Assembly (NCBI RefSeq): GCF_000429485.1
Contig: NZ_KE386908.1
Coordinates: forward strand, 248,001-312,000
Direction: 5' to 3'
DNA: 64,000 nucleotides
DNA from: Aliagarivorans marinus DSM 23064
GTDB lineage: Bacteria; Pseudomonadota; Gammaproteobacteria; Enterobacterales; Celerinatantimonadaceae
The notes beneath the pieces were generated by a model, which made no database searches, was not told the origin of the DNA, and saw nothing but the letters and a program-made list of their open reading frames with translations. This document shows positions 42,588 to 51,600 of the stretch, piece after piece. Made by a program: the position numbers and the translations under genes. Position 1 is the stretch's first letter, and each line of letters starts with the position of its first letter.

Positions 42588-42611
42588 GCCCTACTTCGGT
42601 GGGGCTTTTTT
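42588..42611 (+). terminator. Rho-independent terminator of the modular enzyme cluster
   Basis: A 7-bp stem (42588-42594 with 42599-42605, one G-U pair) capped by a UUCG tetraloop and followed by six T residues, 20 bp after the hydrolase stop. Confidence 0.9.
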
Positions 42612-42945
42612 GTTACCAAGCAAAATGTTGGTCAGGTGTTAACGGTAAGACTGCCTAGAGGCAATACCACCATAAGGTATGAGCCAGCAGTAAGCCTAGT
42701 TTGAGTGTGATTAGCGGGTAGTAATCAAACATTGAGCTGTAACAACTAACGCGGTTTGTGTCGTTTAAATGTTTCATAACTGTAAACTAGCACAATCAAT
42801 GTTTCAGTTTTATGACAGTGGGCGACTATCTTTTAAATGTATGAACTGACGCAGGTTTTCCATTCGGTCAGGTATTTTTTTAGCACGTTATTTAGGAAAA
42901 TAAAGCGATCGCTTTAGTTCTTTCATGTGCATGGAGTAGTAGCAA
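42612..42945. other. Gene-free region upstream of the truncated LysR gene
   Basis: 334 bp, AT-rich. An imperfect inverted repeat TCATAACTG (42774-42782) / CAGTTTTATGA (42805-42815) could be an operator. The region does not encode the missing LysR helix-turn-helix in any convincing frame. Confidence 0.4.
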
Positions 42946-43740
42946 ATGAGGGCCACCGTGCTTCGCTGGTTTAGTTCGTGGGGAAGTGTTAACCGTTCAT
43001 CGTCTGCAGGACTTGCAGAGAAGAGTTCGTCCGCGCTACCTCCTGCAATTTCCGCGCAGCGTCTACCGGTGGAGTCGAGCCTATGTGGCGACTGGGACAG
43101 CCTGCAAGGCGAGTTGCGGATTGCTTGTGTCCCGGCTGTGGTCGACCTGCTTTGCCAAGGCGGGATGATCGCCGATTTTATGCAGCGATATCCAGAGATC
43201 ACCCTGTCGTTTCACGACCTTGCGGTTGAACAGCTCGGGCAGTTGGGCGATTACGACCTAATGATCAGCCCCGATCTGGTGGAGTGGCAAGGCTTGGCGG
43301 TGCGCAAGCTAGCTCCCTACAAACGCTACTGCTATGCAGCGCCCGCTTATCTCGAGCGTTATGGCGCGCTAAGCCACCCTCGCGAGTTGAAGGATCATCG
43401 CTGTATTAGCTACAGCCCTTATTCCTGGGGGAATGGCCAATGGACCTTGCATAGTGAAGGCGCCCAGCCCCAGTCATTTGCTATCAACCAGGTGTTAAAG
43501 AGTGAAGGCTACAGTACCGTGTGGCAGCTCTTGTTGCAGGGGCAGGGCATCAGCGTGGTATCCGAGGTGCTGGCTCGCGAAGCGGAGCAACAGGGCTTGG
43601 TGACGCGCCTGTTCGACGGCGAGTTCTATTGCCCAGCCAGTATCTGTGTGGTTCATCGTCAGGAGCGCGCTAACTGCATGCGGCTCAAGGTTTTCATCGA
43701 CGCCTACCGCGACCATATGCATCGACTTATCTATCGCTAA
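42946..43740 (+). CDS. LysR-type regulator lacking its DNA-binding domain (truncated, possibly decayed)
   Basis: 264 residues. From about residue 54 onward (SLQGELRIACVPAVVDLL) the protein is a normal LysR effector-binding domain, with the late motif GQGISVVSEVLAREAEQQGL. The upstream 53 residues are too short for the usual 90-residue helix-turn-helix plus linker and read as Ser/Ala-rich sequence. The +1 frame over 42980-43100 contains a more linker-like sequence (LQDLQRRVRPRYLLQF), suggesting a frameshift near 43090-43105 as well as loss of the N-terminus. The ATG at 42946 has a GGAG site, so an effector domain without DNA binding could still be made. It lies just after the polysaccharide cluster and may be its former regulator. 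Confidence 0.6.
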   Translation: MRATVLRWFSSWGSVNRSSSAGLAEKSSSALPPAISAQRLPVESSLCGDWDSLQGELRIACVPAVVDLLCQGGMIADFMQRYPEITLSFHDLAVEQLGQLGDYDLMISPDLVEWQGLAVRKLAPYKRYCYAAPAYLERYGALSHPRELKDHRCISYSPYSWGNGQWTLHSEGAQPQSFAINQVLKSEGYSTVWQLLLQGQGISVVSEVLAREAEQQGLVTRLFDGEFYCPASICVVHRQERANCMRLKVFIDAYRDHMHRLIYR

Positions 43741-43887
43741 CTTTTCTTATCTAACGGTCGCTAAACACAATAGGTAAACATCCTAAATTCATTTTCTGTC
43801 CCCGTTTACCTTGCGACTTAGCTCACACTTTATCCTAGCTACGCGCACTAAGCTCTGCGCGTAAGCTAGTTAAGGAGAACCAATCAA

Positions 43888-44658
43888 ATGACAGCCAGTG
43901 TATTCCACCTAGGGCTGAACCCCGAGATGATCGAAGGGGCCAAGCTCGCCATTATCCCAGGCGACCCTCAGCGCGTTGAGCGCATTGCATCCTTGCTTTC
44001 TGATGCTAAGCCCCTGGCCAACCACCGTGAATTCAGCTCTTACCTGGGTAAACTGGGTGGTCACAGCGTGGTGGTATGTTCCACCGGTATCGGCGGTCCA
44101 TCGACCTCCATCGCCGTGGAAGAGCTTGCCCAGTTAGGTGTTCGCTGCTTCCTGCGTGTCGGTACCACCGGCGCTATCCAGCCGCAAGTTAATGTCGGTG
44201 ACGTGATTGTCACTACGGCATCGGTGCGCCTTGATGGCACCAGCGGTCACTTCGCGCCGGCCAGTTTCCCGGCGGCGGCAAACTTCCACTGTACCCAAGC
44301 TCTTTATCAGAGTGCCCAAGAGTTGGGGGCGACCACCCACATCGGTATTACCGCTTCCAGCGACACCTTCTATCCAGGCCAAGAGCGTTATGACACCTTA
44401 TCGGGCCGGGTGGTGAAACACCTACAAGGCAGCATGGAAGAGTGGCAGGCGATGGGTGTGCTCAACTATGAGATGGAGAGCGCCAGCCTATTTACTATCT
44501 GTGCAACTCAGGGCTGGCAAGCCGGCTGTGTGGCGGGCGTGATTGTTAACCGCACTCAACAAGAGATCCCTGACGAGCAAACCATGAAGAAAACCGAAAC
44601 CCGCGCCATCGACATCGTGGTGGAAGCGGCGCGTAAGATGTTGGCGCACAACGGCTAA
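43888..44658 (+). CDS. udp: Uridine phosphorylase
   Basis: Cleaves uridine with phosphate to uracil and ribose 1-phosphate in pyrimidine salvage. 256 residues, matching E. coli Udp nearly end to end as I recall it: [84 protein letters not shown] and [15 protein letters not shown] precedes the ATG. A monocistronic gene whose stop overlaps the convergent AraC-type gene by four bases (CTAA). Confidence 0.95.
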   Translation: MTASVFHLGLNPEMIEGAKLAIIPGDPQRVERIASLLSDAKPLANHREFSSYLGKLGGHSVVVCSTGIGGPSTSIAVEELAQLGVRCFLRVGTTGAIQPQVNVGDVIVTTASVRLDGTSGHFAPASFPAAANFHCTQALYQSAQELGATTHIGITASSDTFYPGQERYDTLSGRVVKHLQGSMEEWQAMGVLNYEMESASLFTICATQGWQAGCVAGVIVNRTQQEIPDEQTMKKTETRAIDIVVEAARKMLAHNG

Positions 44659-45668
44659 CTGACTTCAATACTCGGGCGACTGTCGCGCGGTAGCAGCGGA
44701 ATGTAGTGATCGATAACGATCGTGCTTTGCTGGTCCAGCTTCGGCAGTTCGCTATAGTCTGCGGTGTTCACCAGCCCAAGCCCACTGTGGGTTGGATGCA
44801 CCCGCAAACCATGTTCCGGAATATAATCGCTCCAAAGGTGGCGGATCATCGCCGCCTCTTGTTGGGCATTCCCCTCGAACACGCCCTTTAGATAGCGCCC
44901 TGCAGGAATCGTTTTACTGGATAAAAAGCGGTTGGCAGGGAGTGGCTGCTCGACGATAAACCCGGCATCAAAGCGGCATTGGCTGCCGAGTGTGACCAGC
45001 GGATTATCCATGGCTTGCGCCATCATCATCCGGGGCCGGCAGCTAAGGTGCTGATCCATCCAAGCGAACAGCTTATGCCACTGGGGGTAGCTGGCACCCG
45101 GGCCGTACTCTCCAAAGGCGCGGGTATAGGCAAAGTTGATTTCCGGCAGCTCTACCACTTTCACATCCTTCAGCCCCTCTGGCTTGCTGCTATCGGCGGG
45201 CAATACCGCGAAGTCCTCAGGTAACTCGATACTGCGCTGGGTCCGATTGGGGCAATCGCTACAGTCTTGGTCGCGCCAGCAAAAGTAGTAGCCGCAGGGC
45301 TTCCAGAAATCTTGTTTGCACCAAGCCTTTGGGGTCATGGCGAAATGCTTGCGAAATGCGCGCGAGAACACGGCCGCCGAGGAGAAGCCAGTGGCAAGAG
45401 CGACATCGGTGATCTTCATCTTGGGGTAGCGCTGCAGCAAGGTGGCCGCTCGCTCCAAACGCAGCCGCTGCACGTAGATTGCTGGCGTTTCGCCAAGGTA
45501 GTCGCGGAACAGCCGCAGCAGATGAAACGGCGAATAGCAGGCCTGTTGTGCCAACTCTTCAAGCAGCAGTTGCCCACCCAGATTGAGGTCAATGTAGTCC
45601 ATAACGCGATGCAACTGACGTATCTGCTGGGGCTTTAATCCAGGTTGATCGGCGGCGTTCACAGGCAT
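44655..45668 (-). CDS. AraC-family regulator with GyrI-like effector domain
   Basis: 337 residues. N-terminal AraC-type DNA-binding domain (about 15-115) with two helix-turn-helix units ([20 protein letters not shown] and [20 protein letters not shown]). A linker with five Cys at 117, 125, 130, 136 and 139 follows, and the C-terminal GyrI/Rob-like small-molecule-binding domain (about 165-335) has [19 protein letters not shown] and [12 protein letters not shown]. Similar proteins control multidrug or stress responses. The regulon cannot be told from context. The Cys cluster (C-x7-C-x4-C-x5-C-x2-C) is unusual for the class and could bind metal or sense oxidation. Confidence 0.82.
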   Translation of the reverse strand: MPVNAADQPGLKPQQIRQLHRVMDYIDLNLGGQLLLEELAQQACYSPFHLLRLFRDYLGETPAIYVQRLRLERAATLLQRYPKMKITDVALATGFSSAAVFSRAFRKHFAMTPKAWCKQDFWKPCGYYFCWRDQDCSDCPNRTQRSIELPEDFAVLPADSSKPEGLKDVKVVELPEINFAYTRAFGEYGPGASYPQWHKLFAWMDQHLSCRPRMMMAQAMDNPLVTLGSQCRFDAGFIVEQPLPANRFLSSKTIPAGRYLKGVFEGNAQQEAAMIRHLWSDYIPEHGLRVHPTHSGLGLVNTADYSELPKLDQQSTIVIDHYIPLLPRDSRPSIEVS

Positions 45669-45811
45669 CTTGTTATGACCTATTCCTTGAAACTTATTGG
45701 TTCATTATTAAACAAAAAAAATCTACTTCAAAACAACCTCCAGATCGCAATTTATGCAAAGTTTTTCGCTTGGCGACGACTAGTATGGACTCACTGCAAG
45801 GAGAAGCGCTT

Positions 45812-46273
45812 ATGCACGCCAGTCAGCCCAAACCAATCCCATGGACCTACTTAAAGGCTTTGTTTTTACTGAGCTTTGTCCTCTGCGCTGTGGTGCCGAT
45901 CTATCGCACCTGGCTGGCGCAGATGCCAGCAATAGCACCAGCTAGCTCTCAAGCGCAGGATGCCAGCCGCTTCTTGGGGCGCTGGCAGGGCAATTGGGGC
46001 GGGGTGGTGATCTTCACTTTGGACTTCAAGCAGCAGTTGGGGCAACACCAGCTACAGGGTGTGCTTCAACACTGGCCCAATCCGGCTCTGGGTATCGATG
46101 ACCGCCCCTTGCCATTGGTTGCCAACTTTACTGATGGCGAGCTGCACTATGGTGATAAGCACCACCAAACCCGCCTGTGGTTTGAGGGCGAACAGCTATG
46201 GGCGGAACTAAGCGGTGAGCATCAAGGCTTGTCAAAACTACAACCGATTCGTGAAGGAGAAGGCAATCCATGA
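45812..46273 (+). CDS. Small membrane-anchored protein of unknown function
   Basis: 153 residues from ATG 45812 (AAGGAG nine bases upstream). One N-terminal membrane helix (about 17-37, ALFLLSFVLCAVVPIYRTWL) precedes a soluble, probably periplasmic beta-rich domain with FLGRWQGNWGGVVIFTLDF and HHQTRLWFEGEQLWAEL. I do not recognise a family. The stop overlaps the acyltransferase start by four bases (ATGA), so the two products are co-translated and may act together. The in-frame start at 45770 would add 14 residues without a ribosome-binding site. Confidence 0.65.
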   Translation: MHASQPKPIPWTYLKALFLLSFVLCAVVPIYRTWLAQMPAIAPASSQAQDASRFLGRWQGNWGGVVIFTLDFKQQLGQHQLQGVLQHWPNPALGIDDRPLPLVANFTDGELHYGDKHHQTRLWFEGEQLWAELSGEHQGLSKLQPIREGEGNP

Positions 46274-47451
46274 GCCGTTTACGAGGATTTGATGGGATGC
46301 GGGCATTGGCCTGCATCGCGGTGTTAGTGCATCACTTGGTGCAGCGGCTGCAGAGTCACGACCCGCTGGTGCTCGGGCTGCATGCCGGCGAGCTAGGGGT
46401 GAGCCTGTTCTTTGTGTTATCGGGTGGGCTGCTGGCTTACCCGTTTTGGCGGGCGCATTTACATCAGCAAGCGCTGCCGCGCCTCTCGGATTACGCACTG
46501 CGCCGCGCAGCGCGGATTGTGCCTGCCTACTATTTAGTGCTGCTATGCAGTTTTGCGCTCAATTATTGGCTGGCACCCCACGATTATGCCTGGTCTCGCT
46601 TGCTTGCCGGGCTGACCTTTACCGCGCCCTATCACTATGTCAGCTTTTTCAGCACCGATTTTAATGGGCCGCTGTGGTCGATTGGTCTGGAAGTGTCCTG
46701 TTACGCCTTGCTTCCGCTGCTGCTGTGGCCACTGTTGCGCAGCCGTTGGCATGGCTTAGCCAGCGCCGTATTGTGGGGCGTGGGGCTTATTCTATTGATG
46801 CAGCTGCTGCACGCACTGGCCTTGCAATGGTTTATGACCGATACCGAGGGTAAAGGCTGGCAGTACGGCATGATTGGTGGCGCCAAGCAATGGCTGCCTT
46901 ATTGGAACGTGGCCGGATTTATGGGCCAGTTCTTGTGTGGTGGCTTGGCGGCAGCGTTGATTGCTGGTCTGGAAAAGCGTCGCCAACAAGCTCACTGGGG
47001 CTTCGACTTGCTGGCATTGGCCTGCTTCAGCGCGATTGTTTGGGCCAGTCAGCAGTGGCTGATATCCGGCACGCCGAACCCGCTTACAGGCCAGCCCTAT
47101 CTGGCACCGCTCGCCGCTCTGCTGTTCGCCGCCATCTTGCTGGGGTTGCACTTTAGTGTGCTGGGCCATCGGTTGGTGGATAACCGCCTGTTCCGCCATA
47201 TCGCGACCTTGTCGTTTGGCATTTATCTTTGGCACTACCTGCTTATCGAAGTGATCCGCGAGCTATGGGTGCCGCAGTATCACTACATGGGGATTCAGGA
47301 TGTGGCGCTATGGTGGCAGCTATCGGCCATTGTGGTGGTGCTTAGCTGGAGCTTGGCGGCATTCAGCTTTTATCTGTTTGAGCAGCCGATACTAGAGCGC
47401 GCCAAGCGCTGGAAGGCGCGCAGTCCGCTGGCGCTGGCCAGCACTATTTAG
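46270..47451 (+). CDS. Acyltransferase family 3 membrane protein (OafA/YrhL-like)
   Basis: 393 residues with about ten hydrophobic helices. The N-terminus RLRGFDGMRALACIAVLVHH is the acyltransferase-3 signature, including the conserved Arg-Ala and catalytic His. LGVSLFFVLSGGLL and DYALRRAARIVPAYY follow, then FNGPLWSIGLEVSCYALLP. These enzymes transfer acetyl or other acyl groups to surface glycans, lipids or antibiotics. The substrate is unknown. Overlap with the small membrane-anchored protein gene upstream suggests a two-gene unit. Confidence 0.88.
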   Translation: MSRLRGFDGMRALACIAVLVHHLVQRLQSHDPLVLGLHAGELGVSLFFVLSGGLLAYPFWRAHLHQQALPRLSDYALRRAARIVPAYYLVLLCSFALNYWLAPHDYAWSRLLAGLTFTAPYHYVSFFSTDFNGPLWSIGLEVSCYALLPLLLWPLLRSRWHGLASAVLWGVGLILLMQLLHALALQWFMTDTEGKGWQYGMIGGAKQWLPYWNVAGFMGQFLCGGLAAALIAGLEKRRQQAHWGFDLLALACFSAIVWASQQWLISGTPNPLTGQPYLAPLAALLFAAILLGLHFSVLGHRLVDNRLFRHIATLSFGIYLWHYLLIEVIRELWVPQYHYMGIQDVALWWQLSAIVVVLSWSLAAFSFYLFEQPILERAKRWKARSPLALASTI

Positions 47452-47490
47452 TCAGAAGAGCCTAGCTAGAAAAAGGCTAGCCAGAACAGT

Positions 47491-48441
47491 CTAGCCAGCC
47501 AAGTCGGGGGCGTGATGATGGGCGGTATAAGCCTGTTGCTGGAGAAAGTTCACGATGGCTTGATTGACCTCATCGGGATGCTCGTGGTGTAGCAAGTGGC
47601 CGCAGTGGGGGAGCTCAACGTATTGGTGGTTCTCGCCGAGCTGCTTTCTTAGTAGCTCGGCTTGGGATACCGGCAGCACGTTGTCGAGGCTTCCCCAAAC
47701 CAGCAAGCTTGGGTGGTCATCGAGCTGATAGGCCGCTTGATGATCGTGGTCAAGGGTGTGGATCAAGGTGCTGTAGATGGCATAACGAAAACCTTTAAAG
47801 TGCATCTGTTCTTTGAAGCGATAGGCCCAGTCCTCTTGCCCCATAGGGTCAACAAACTCCTTAAGTTGTTGATTAGGCATCCGTGGAATAAACCAGCTAT
47901 AGCAGAGCAAACGGCCCAGCTTGCCGAAGCGAAATGGCCCTGCGTTGATGCGTTGACTCAGTGGCGCCAGCAAGATGGTACTGAGCACCTGCTCGGGGTA
48001 GCGACGGGTGTAGTTCGCGGCAATACACCCTCCCATGGATAAACCCAGTAAATGAAAGGGGGTTCTCAGCCCCAAGTAGCTGATCAGCTCATGCAGTTGC
48101 TCTACCAGCAGCTCCGGGGTGTAGTCGGTGCGCGGCCGCGCCGAATAGCCGCGGCCATAGAAATCGAAACACAGCACTTGATAGCCCTGCCGCGCCAGCC
48201 ACATCGCGTTGCGCTCAAAGCCATAACTGGGCACCGAGAAGCCGTGCAACATCACCAGTAGCTCACCTTGATCGGGCCCCAGCAATTGAAAATGCACTGG
48301 GCCGTGGCGCAACTGAGCGAACTGCCCGCTGGCCAGACGACGGTTGTGTTCGTTGAGTGGGTGGTATTCGGCATTACGCAGCCCGGGCAGGGCAATCAGC
48401 AAGCAGGTAAACAGAACAAGGATCAACAAGACGATGATCAT
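47491..48441 (-). CDS. Membrane-anchored alpha/beta hydrolase
   Basis: 316 residues. An N-terminal hydrophobic helix (IIVLLILVLFTCLLIALPGL) may be a signal anchor. The alpha/beta-hydrolase core has the oxyanion segment MLHGFSVPSYGFE, the nucleophile elbow GLSMGG, an acidic residue in LLVWGSLDNVLP and the catalytic His in LPHCGHLLHHE. The triad Ser-Asp-His is therefore complete. Substrate unknown; esterase or lipase activity is the general expectation. AAGGAAGG precedes the ATG. It converges on the acyltransferase gene; the 39-bp gap holds short repeats of CTAGCCAG. Confidence 0.85.
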   Translation of the reverse strand: MIIVLLILVLFTCLLIALPGLRNAEYHPLNEHNRRLASGQFAQLRHGPVHFQLLGPDQGELLVMLHGFSVPSYGFERNAMWLARQGYQVLCFDFYGRGYSARPRTDYTPELLVEQLHELISYLGLRTPFHLLGLSMGGCIAANYTRRYPEQVLSTILLAPLSQRINAGPFRFGKLGRLLCYSWFIPRMPNQQLKEFVDPMGQEDWAYRFKEQMHFKGFRYAIYSTLIHTLDHDHQAAYQLDDHPSLLVWGSLDNVLPVSQAELLRKQLGENHQYVELPHCGHLLHHEHPDEVNQAIVNFLQQQAYTAHHHAPDLAG

Positions 48442-48550
48442 AAGGCCTTCCTTGTATGAAATGAGATTTAAGCACAGCCCTCCTTGGCTGCCATCTAGAA
48501 AGATAGGTTAAATTGACGCTTTTATCACTGTGCTGAGATACACCCGATTA

Positions 48551-48589
48551 GGCACTGTAATGGCTCTGTATCGATAATTTTACAGTGCC
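48551..48589. other. Inverted repeat downstream of the AsmA-family gene
   Basis: Perfect 10-bp arms GGCACTGTAA / TTACAGTGCC with a 19-bp spacer, 28 bp after the AsmA stop and 110 bp before the hydrolase start. It could be an operator for the hydrolase gene or a large-loop transcript end. It lacks a T-run and has the wrong spacing for a LexA box. Confidence 0.4.
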
Positions 48590-48616
48590 CATGGGTTAAT
48601 CAGGTGCGCCCCCGGG

Positions 48617-51600
48617 CTAATGCACTATGCCGCGATCCCAGACTTGCTGGCAAAGCTCGCTGCCGTTGGCATCCAGCGGTACTTCGAAGATCCAGCGTAG
48701 CGGCGCAACCACCGGGCTGGTGACAAAGCGGATGGTGGTGCCGATTAGGCCGCCACTGGCTACGCCAATCTTGAAATCATCGAAGCTACCTTTTACCTGC
48801 ACCGGGGTTTCCAGGCTAAAGATCTGTGCGCGCTTGGCCTGAGGGCGCAGCACCAGGCTGAGCGTCTGCTCGCCAAAGTCCACCTCGGTTTGACCGACTA
48901 CCCGCATTCGCGAGGTATCCGCCAGCAGGATGTTTTGATCGAGTACCCCTTGCTCGCCATTAAACACGCCTACCACACAGTTGAGCACCGAGCGCTCGCC
49001 GGAATCGAGCTCTGGCATTACCGCACTGGCCAGGCTGACTGCCCACAAGTCGAGGATCCCCGCTTCAAACTGTTGTGGCCACACGCCAAAGCCCAATGTG
49101 CCATTGGCATTCTCCAACAGATGCTCCGGCGCATCGGTCTCACCGTGCAGATCGGCATGGAGGTTGAAGCGGCCATGCATCTCGCTGTCGGGCTTGATGC
49201 GCCGTGCCAGCAGCCCGTAATCGAAGTTCTCGATATCCGCCTTTAAGGTGGTGGCAAAGCCAAGCTCGCTGGGGCGCAGGCTGGCGGCGATATCCACCTC
49301 ACCACCCGGCAGTTGCAGGTTTAGCGGCGCTAGCGTGAGTTGGCTATCTTGCAGTTGCCAGTGCATCTGGCCGGCGCCTAGCCAGTCTTCACCGGACTGC
49401 ACCCGGTCTACATCCAGTTGGAACACTGCATTTAACCGCGCCAGCGCTTCTAAACTGAGCAGGGGGGCGGCCTGTGAGTGTGACTCACTGCTGAGGGATG
49501 AGGCTTGCTGCGGCTGCACTGCATCTTGTTTATCTTGCTCGCCGTTCTGATCTGCCTCTTGCTCTGTCTCTTGCTCTGGAGCACTCCAGCCCTGCCAACC
49601 GTGCAGGCGGAAATCGTCTAGCTGAATATGCGGTGCTTGCAGGGTCAGCGATAGCTCTGGCTTGTCGCGATTGGTGTAGATATGGGCCTGGCCCTGCATG
49701 CGACTCTCTCCCACGCTTAGCTGCATATCGCGTAGCTGATAGCCGCGTCGGTTCATCGCAAAGTCGGCGGTTAGGGCCAGTGGGCCGTAGGGCGGCAGGT
49801 CAAAGCCGTGCAGGCCATCCAGCGCTTTCAGCGAAGGGCTGGATAGGCTCAGCTGTAGGCGGTTGCGACTTAAGTCAAAGGGGCGCTGTACCCGCGCTTC
49901 GGCGCTCAGTGCTACCTCGCCGAGCTGGGCCTGTAGGGTAAGCGGGATATTGCGGCGCAGTTGGCGGAACTGCTGGAGCGGTAAGGAGCTTAAGTTAAGT
50001 TGTAGCGGGTAATCGAGTAGCTGCCCTTGCAGGTCAAAGCTCAGGGGCTGCTCCGGCGCGGCGCTGATCTTGGCGTGGCGGATGGCGATCTCACCCTCGG
50101 CTTGGGTGTTGGGGTCGACCACCTGCCAGTAGCCTTCGTTCAGGCCGACCTCGAGTTCGGCATTATCGAGCAGCTCGGCGACGCTGTTGCCATGCAGTTT
50201 AAGGCTCAGTTGGCTGCTTTCCACCTGCGCTTGAATGTTATCGGCAAGCTCCAGCTCACGCAGCAACCAGCCGAGGTCGACATCGCGGCTACCCACTTGA
50301 AACTCCATGCTGTAGGGCGCATCGCGTAGGTCGAGGCTTAGGTCGCCACCCACCAATAGCTGCTGGAAGCGGGCACTGAACGGCGCTCGCTTCAGCCAGC
50401 CGTCGCGGGTTTCACCCTGAATCGAGATGGCCTGCAGTTCTCGCTCGCCGAGCTGCAGTTGCTCTACCTGTAGCGACAGGTCGGCATCGCTCAGGCTAAA
50501 GCTCTGCGGCAGGATTGGGATGCTGAGCTGCTGCTGGCGGGCAGCTTGCGCCTGTTGCCGCGCTTGACGGCGCTGTGCTTGGCGGGCTTTACGTTGCTCG
50601 TCTGTGAGCGGCTGCTCGCCGCGGCGTGCTCTGCGCTGGTCACTGCTGGCACTGTCACTATTGGTGCTGTCGTTGCCTGTTGGCTGGTCGTTGCTTGTTG
50701 CTTCGCTGTTGTCAGCGGCTTCAGGCATTGGCTCCAGCTCTTGCGGTTCTTCCAACGCGACCGCTTCTGGCCATAGTCCGAGCATCTGTGCCAAGTCGAT
50801 GCGCTTGAACTGGCCCTGCAGCTGCAGGTTGGCTTGGCCGTCTTTAGGGAAGCGACGGGCGCGGAAGCTCAGCTCCCCTTGGCTATCGGCCAGCGTCAGC
50901 TCGGGGATATCGGCGTTCAGGTGGTTGGCACTCAGGGAGAACTCGCTTCTCAGGGCGAAGCTACCGGTGGCGTCGTCACGCACCCCTAGCCAGGGGGCGA
51001 GGGCACCAAGCTCATCGGCTTGTACCGAGAGCTGCATTTCCGCGCCTTCCTGCCAGTTGCCCTCGGGCAGCGATGCGGCAAGCTGCACTTGTAGCGGCTG
51101 TGAATCGATCTGGTAGTGAAGTTGCCAGTCTTCGCCCCGGTACAAGCGGTTGGGGGCGGTCGCTGTGGCCTGCATGGTCACCGGTACTTCGAATAGCTGG
51201 CCACTGAGGCTGAGCTGCATCTCTTCGGTGGTGCCACCGCTTAGCTCGGCCTGCTCGATCCCCAAGGGGCTACCGCTGGGCAGGCGTAGGTGACTCTCTT
51301 GCATACGAAAACGCAGCCGCGCGTTGCGCAGCAATTCGATGACATCGGCGCCATCGCTGCTGATGGCCAAAAAGCCGCTACCAATCTCTCCGCTAGCGCC
51401 TTCTAAAAACGGGAAGCGGTTGATCATCTTATCTAAGGGGGCATCGCGGGTTGCTAAACCGGCGCGTAGCTGCAGCGCATCTTGCTCGACCCGGCCGGTG
51501 AGGTTACCGCGAAACAGCAGGTCGTCGATGGTGGCGCGCATCGGGGTTTTCAGGTTGGCCTCCTCCAGATTCAAGGCCAGCTCAATGGCGCTGATCTCCT

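Noticed and set aside
42839-42945. Remnant LysR helix-turn-helix upstream of the effector domain
   Set aside because: A short frame (MYELTQVFHSV...) is suggestive at the first few residues but is broken by stops and does not match a helix-turn-helix convincingly.
42888-43202. 104-residue minus-strand frame over the truncated LysR start
   Set aside because: Antisense to the LysR frame, no ribosome-binding site, composition of a shadow frame.
43741-43887. CRP/CytR site upstream of udp
   Set aside because: Only a half site resembling TGTGA is visible; no second arm at the correct spacing.
47452-47490. Mobile-element or CRISPR-like repeats of CTAGCCAG
   Set aside because: Only three short degenerate units in a 39-bp gap between convergent genes; no spacers, no terminal repeats.
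48551-48589. LexA (SOS) box in the inverted repeat near the AsmA-family gene
   Set aside because: CTGT and ACAG halves are present but the spacing between CTG and CAG is 14 bp instead of 10.
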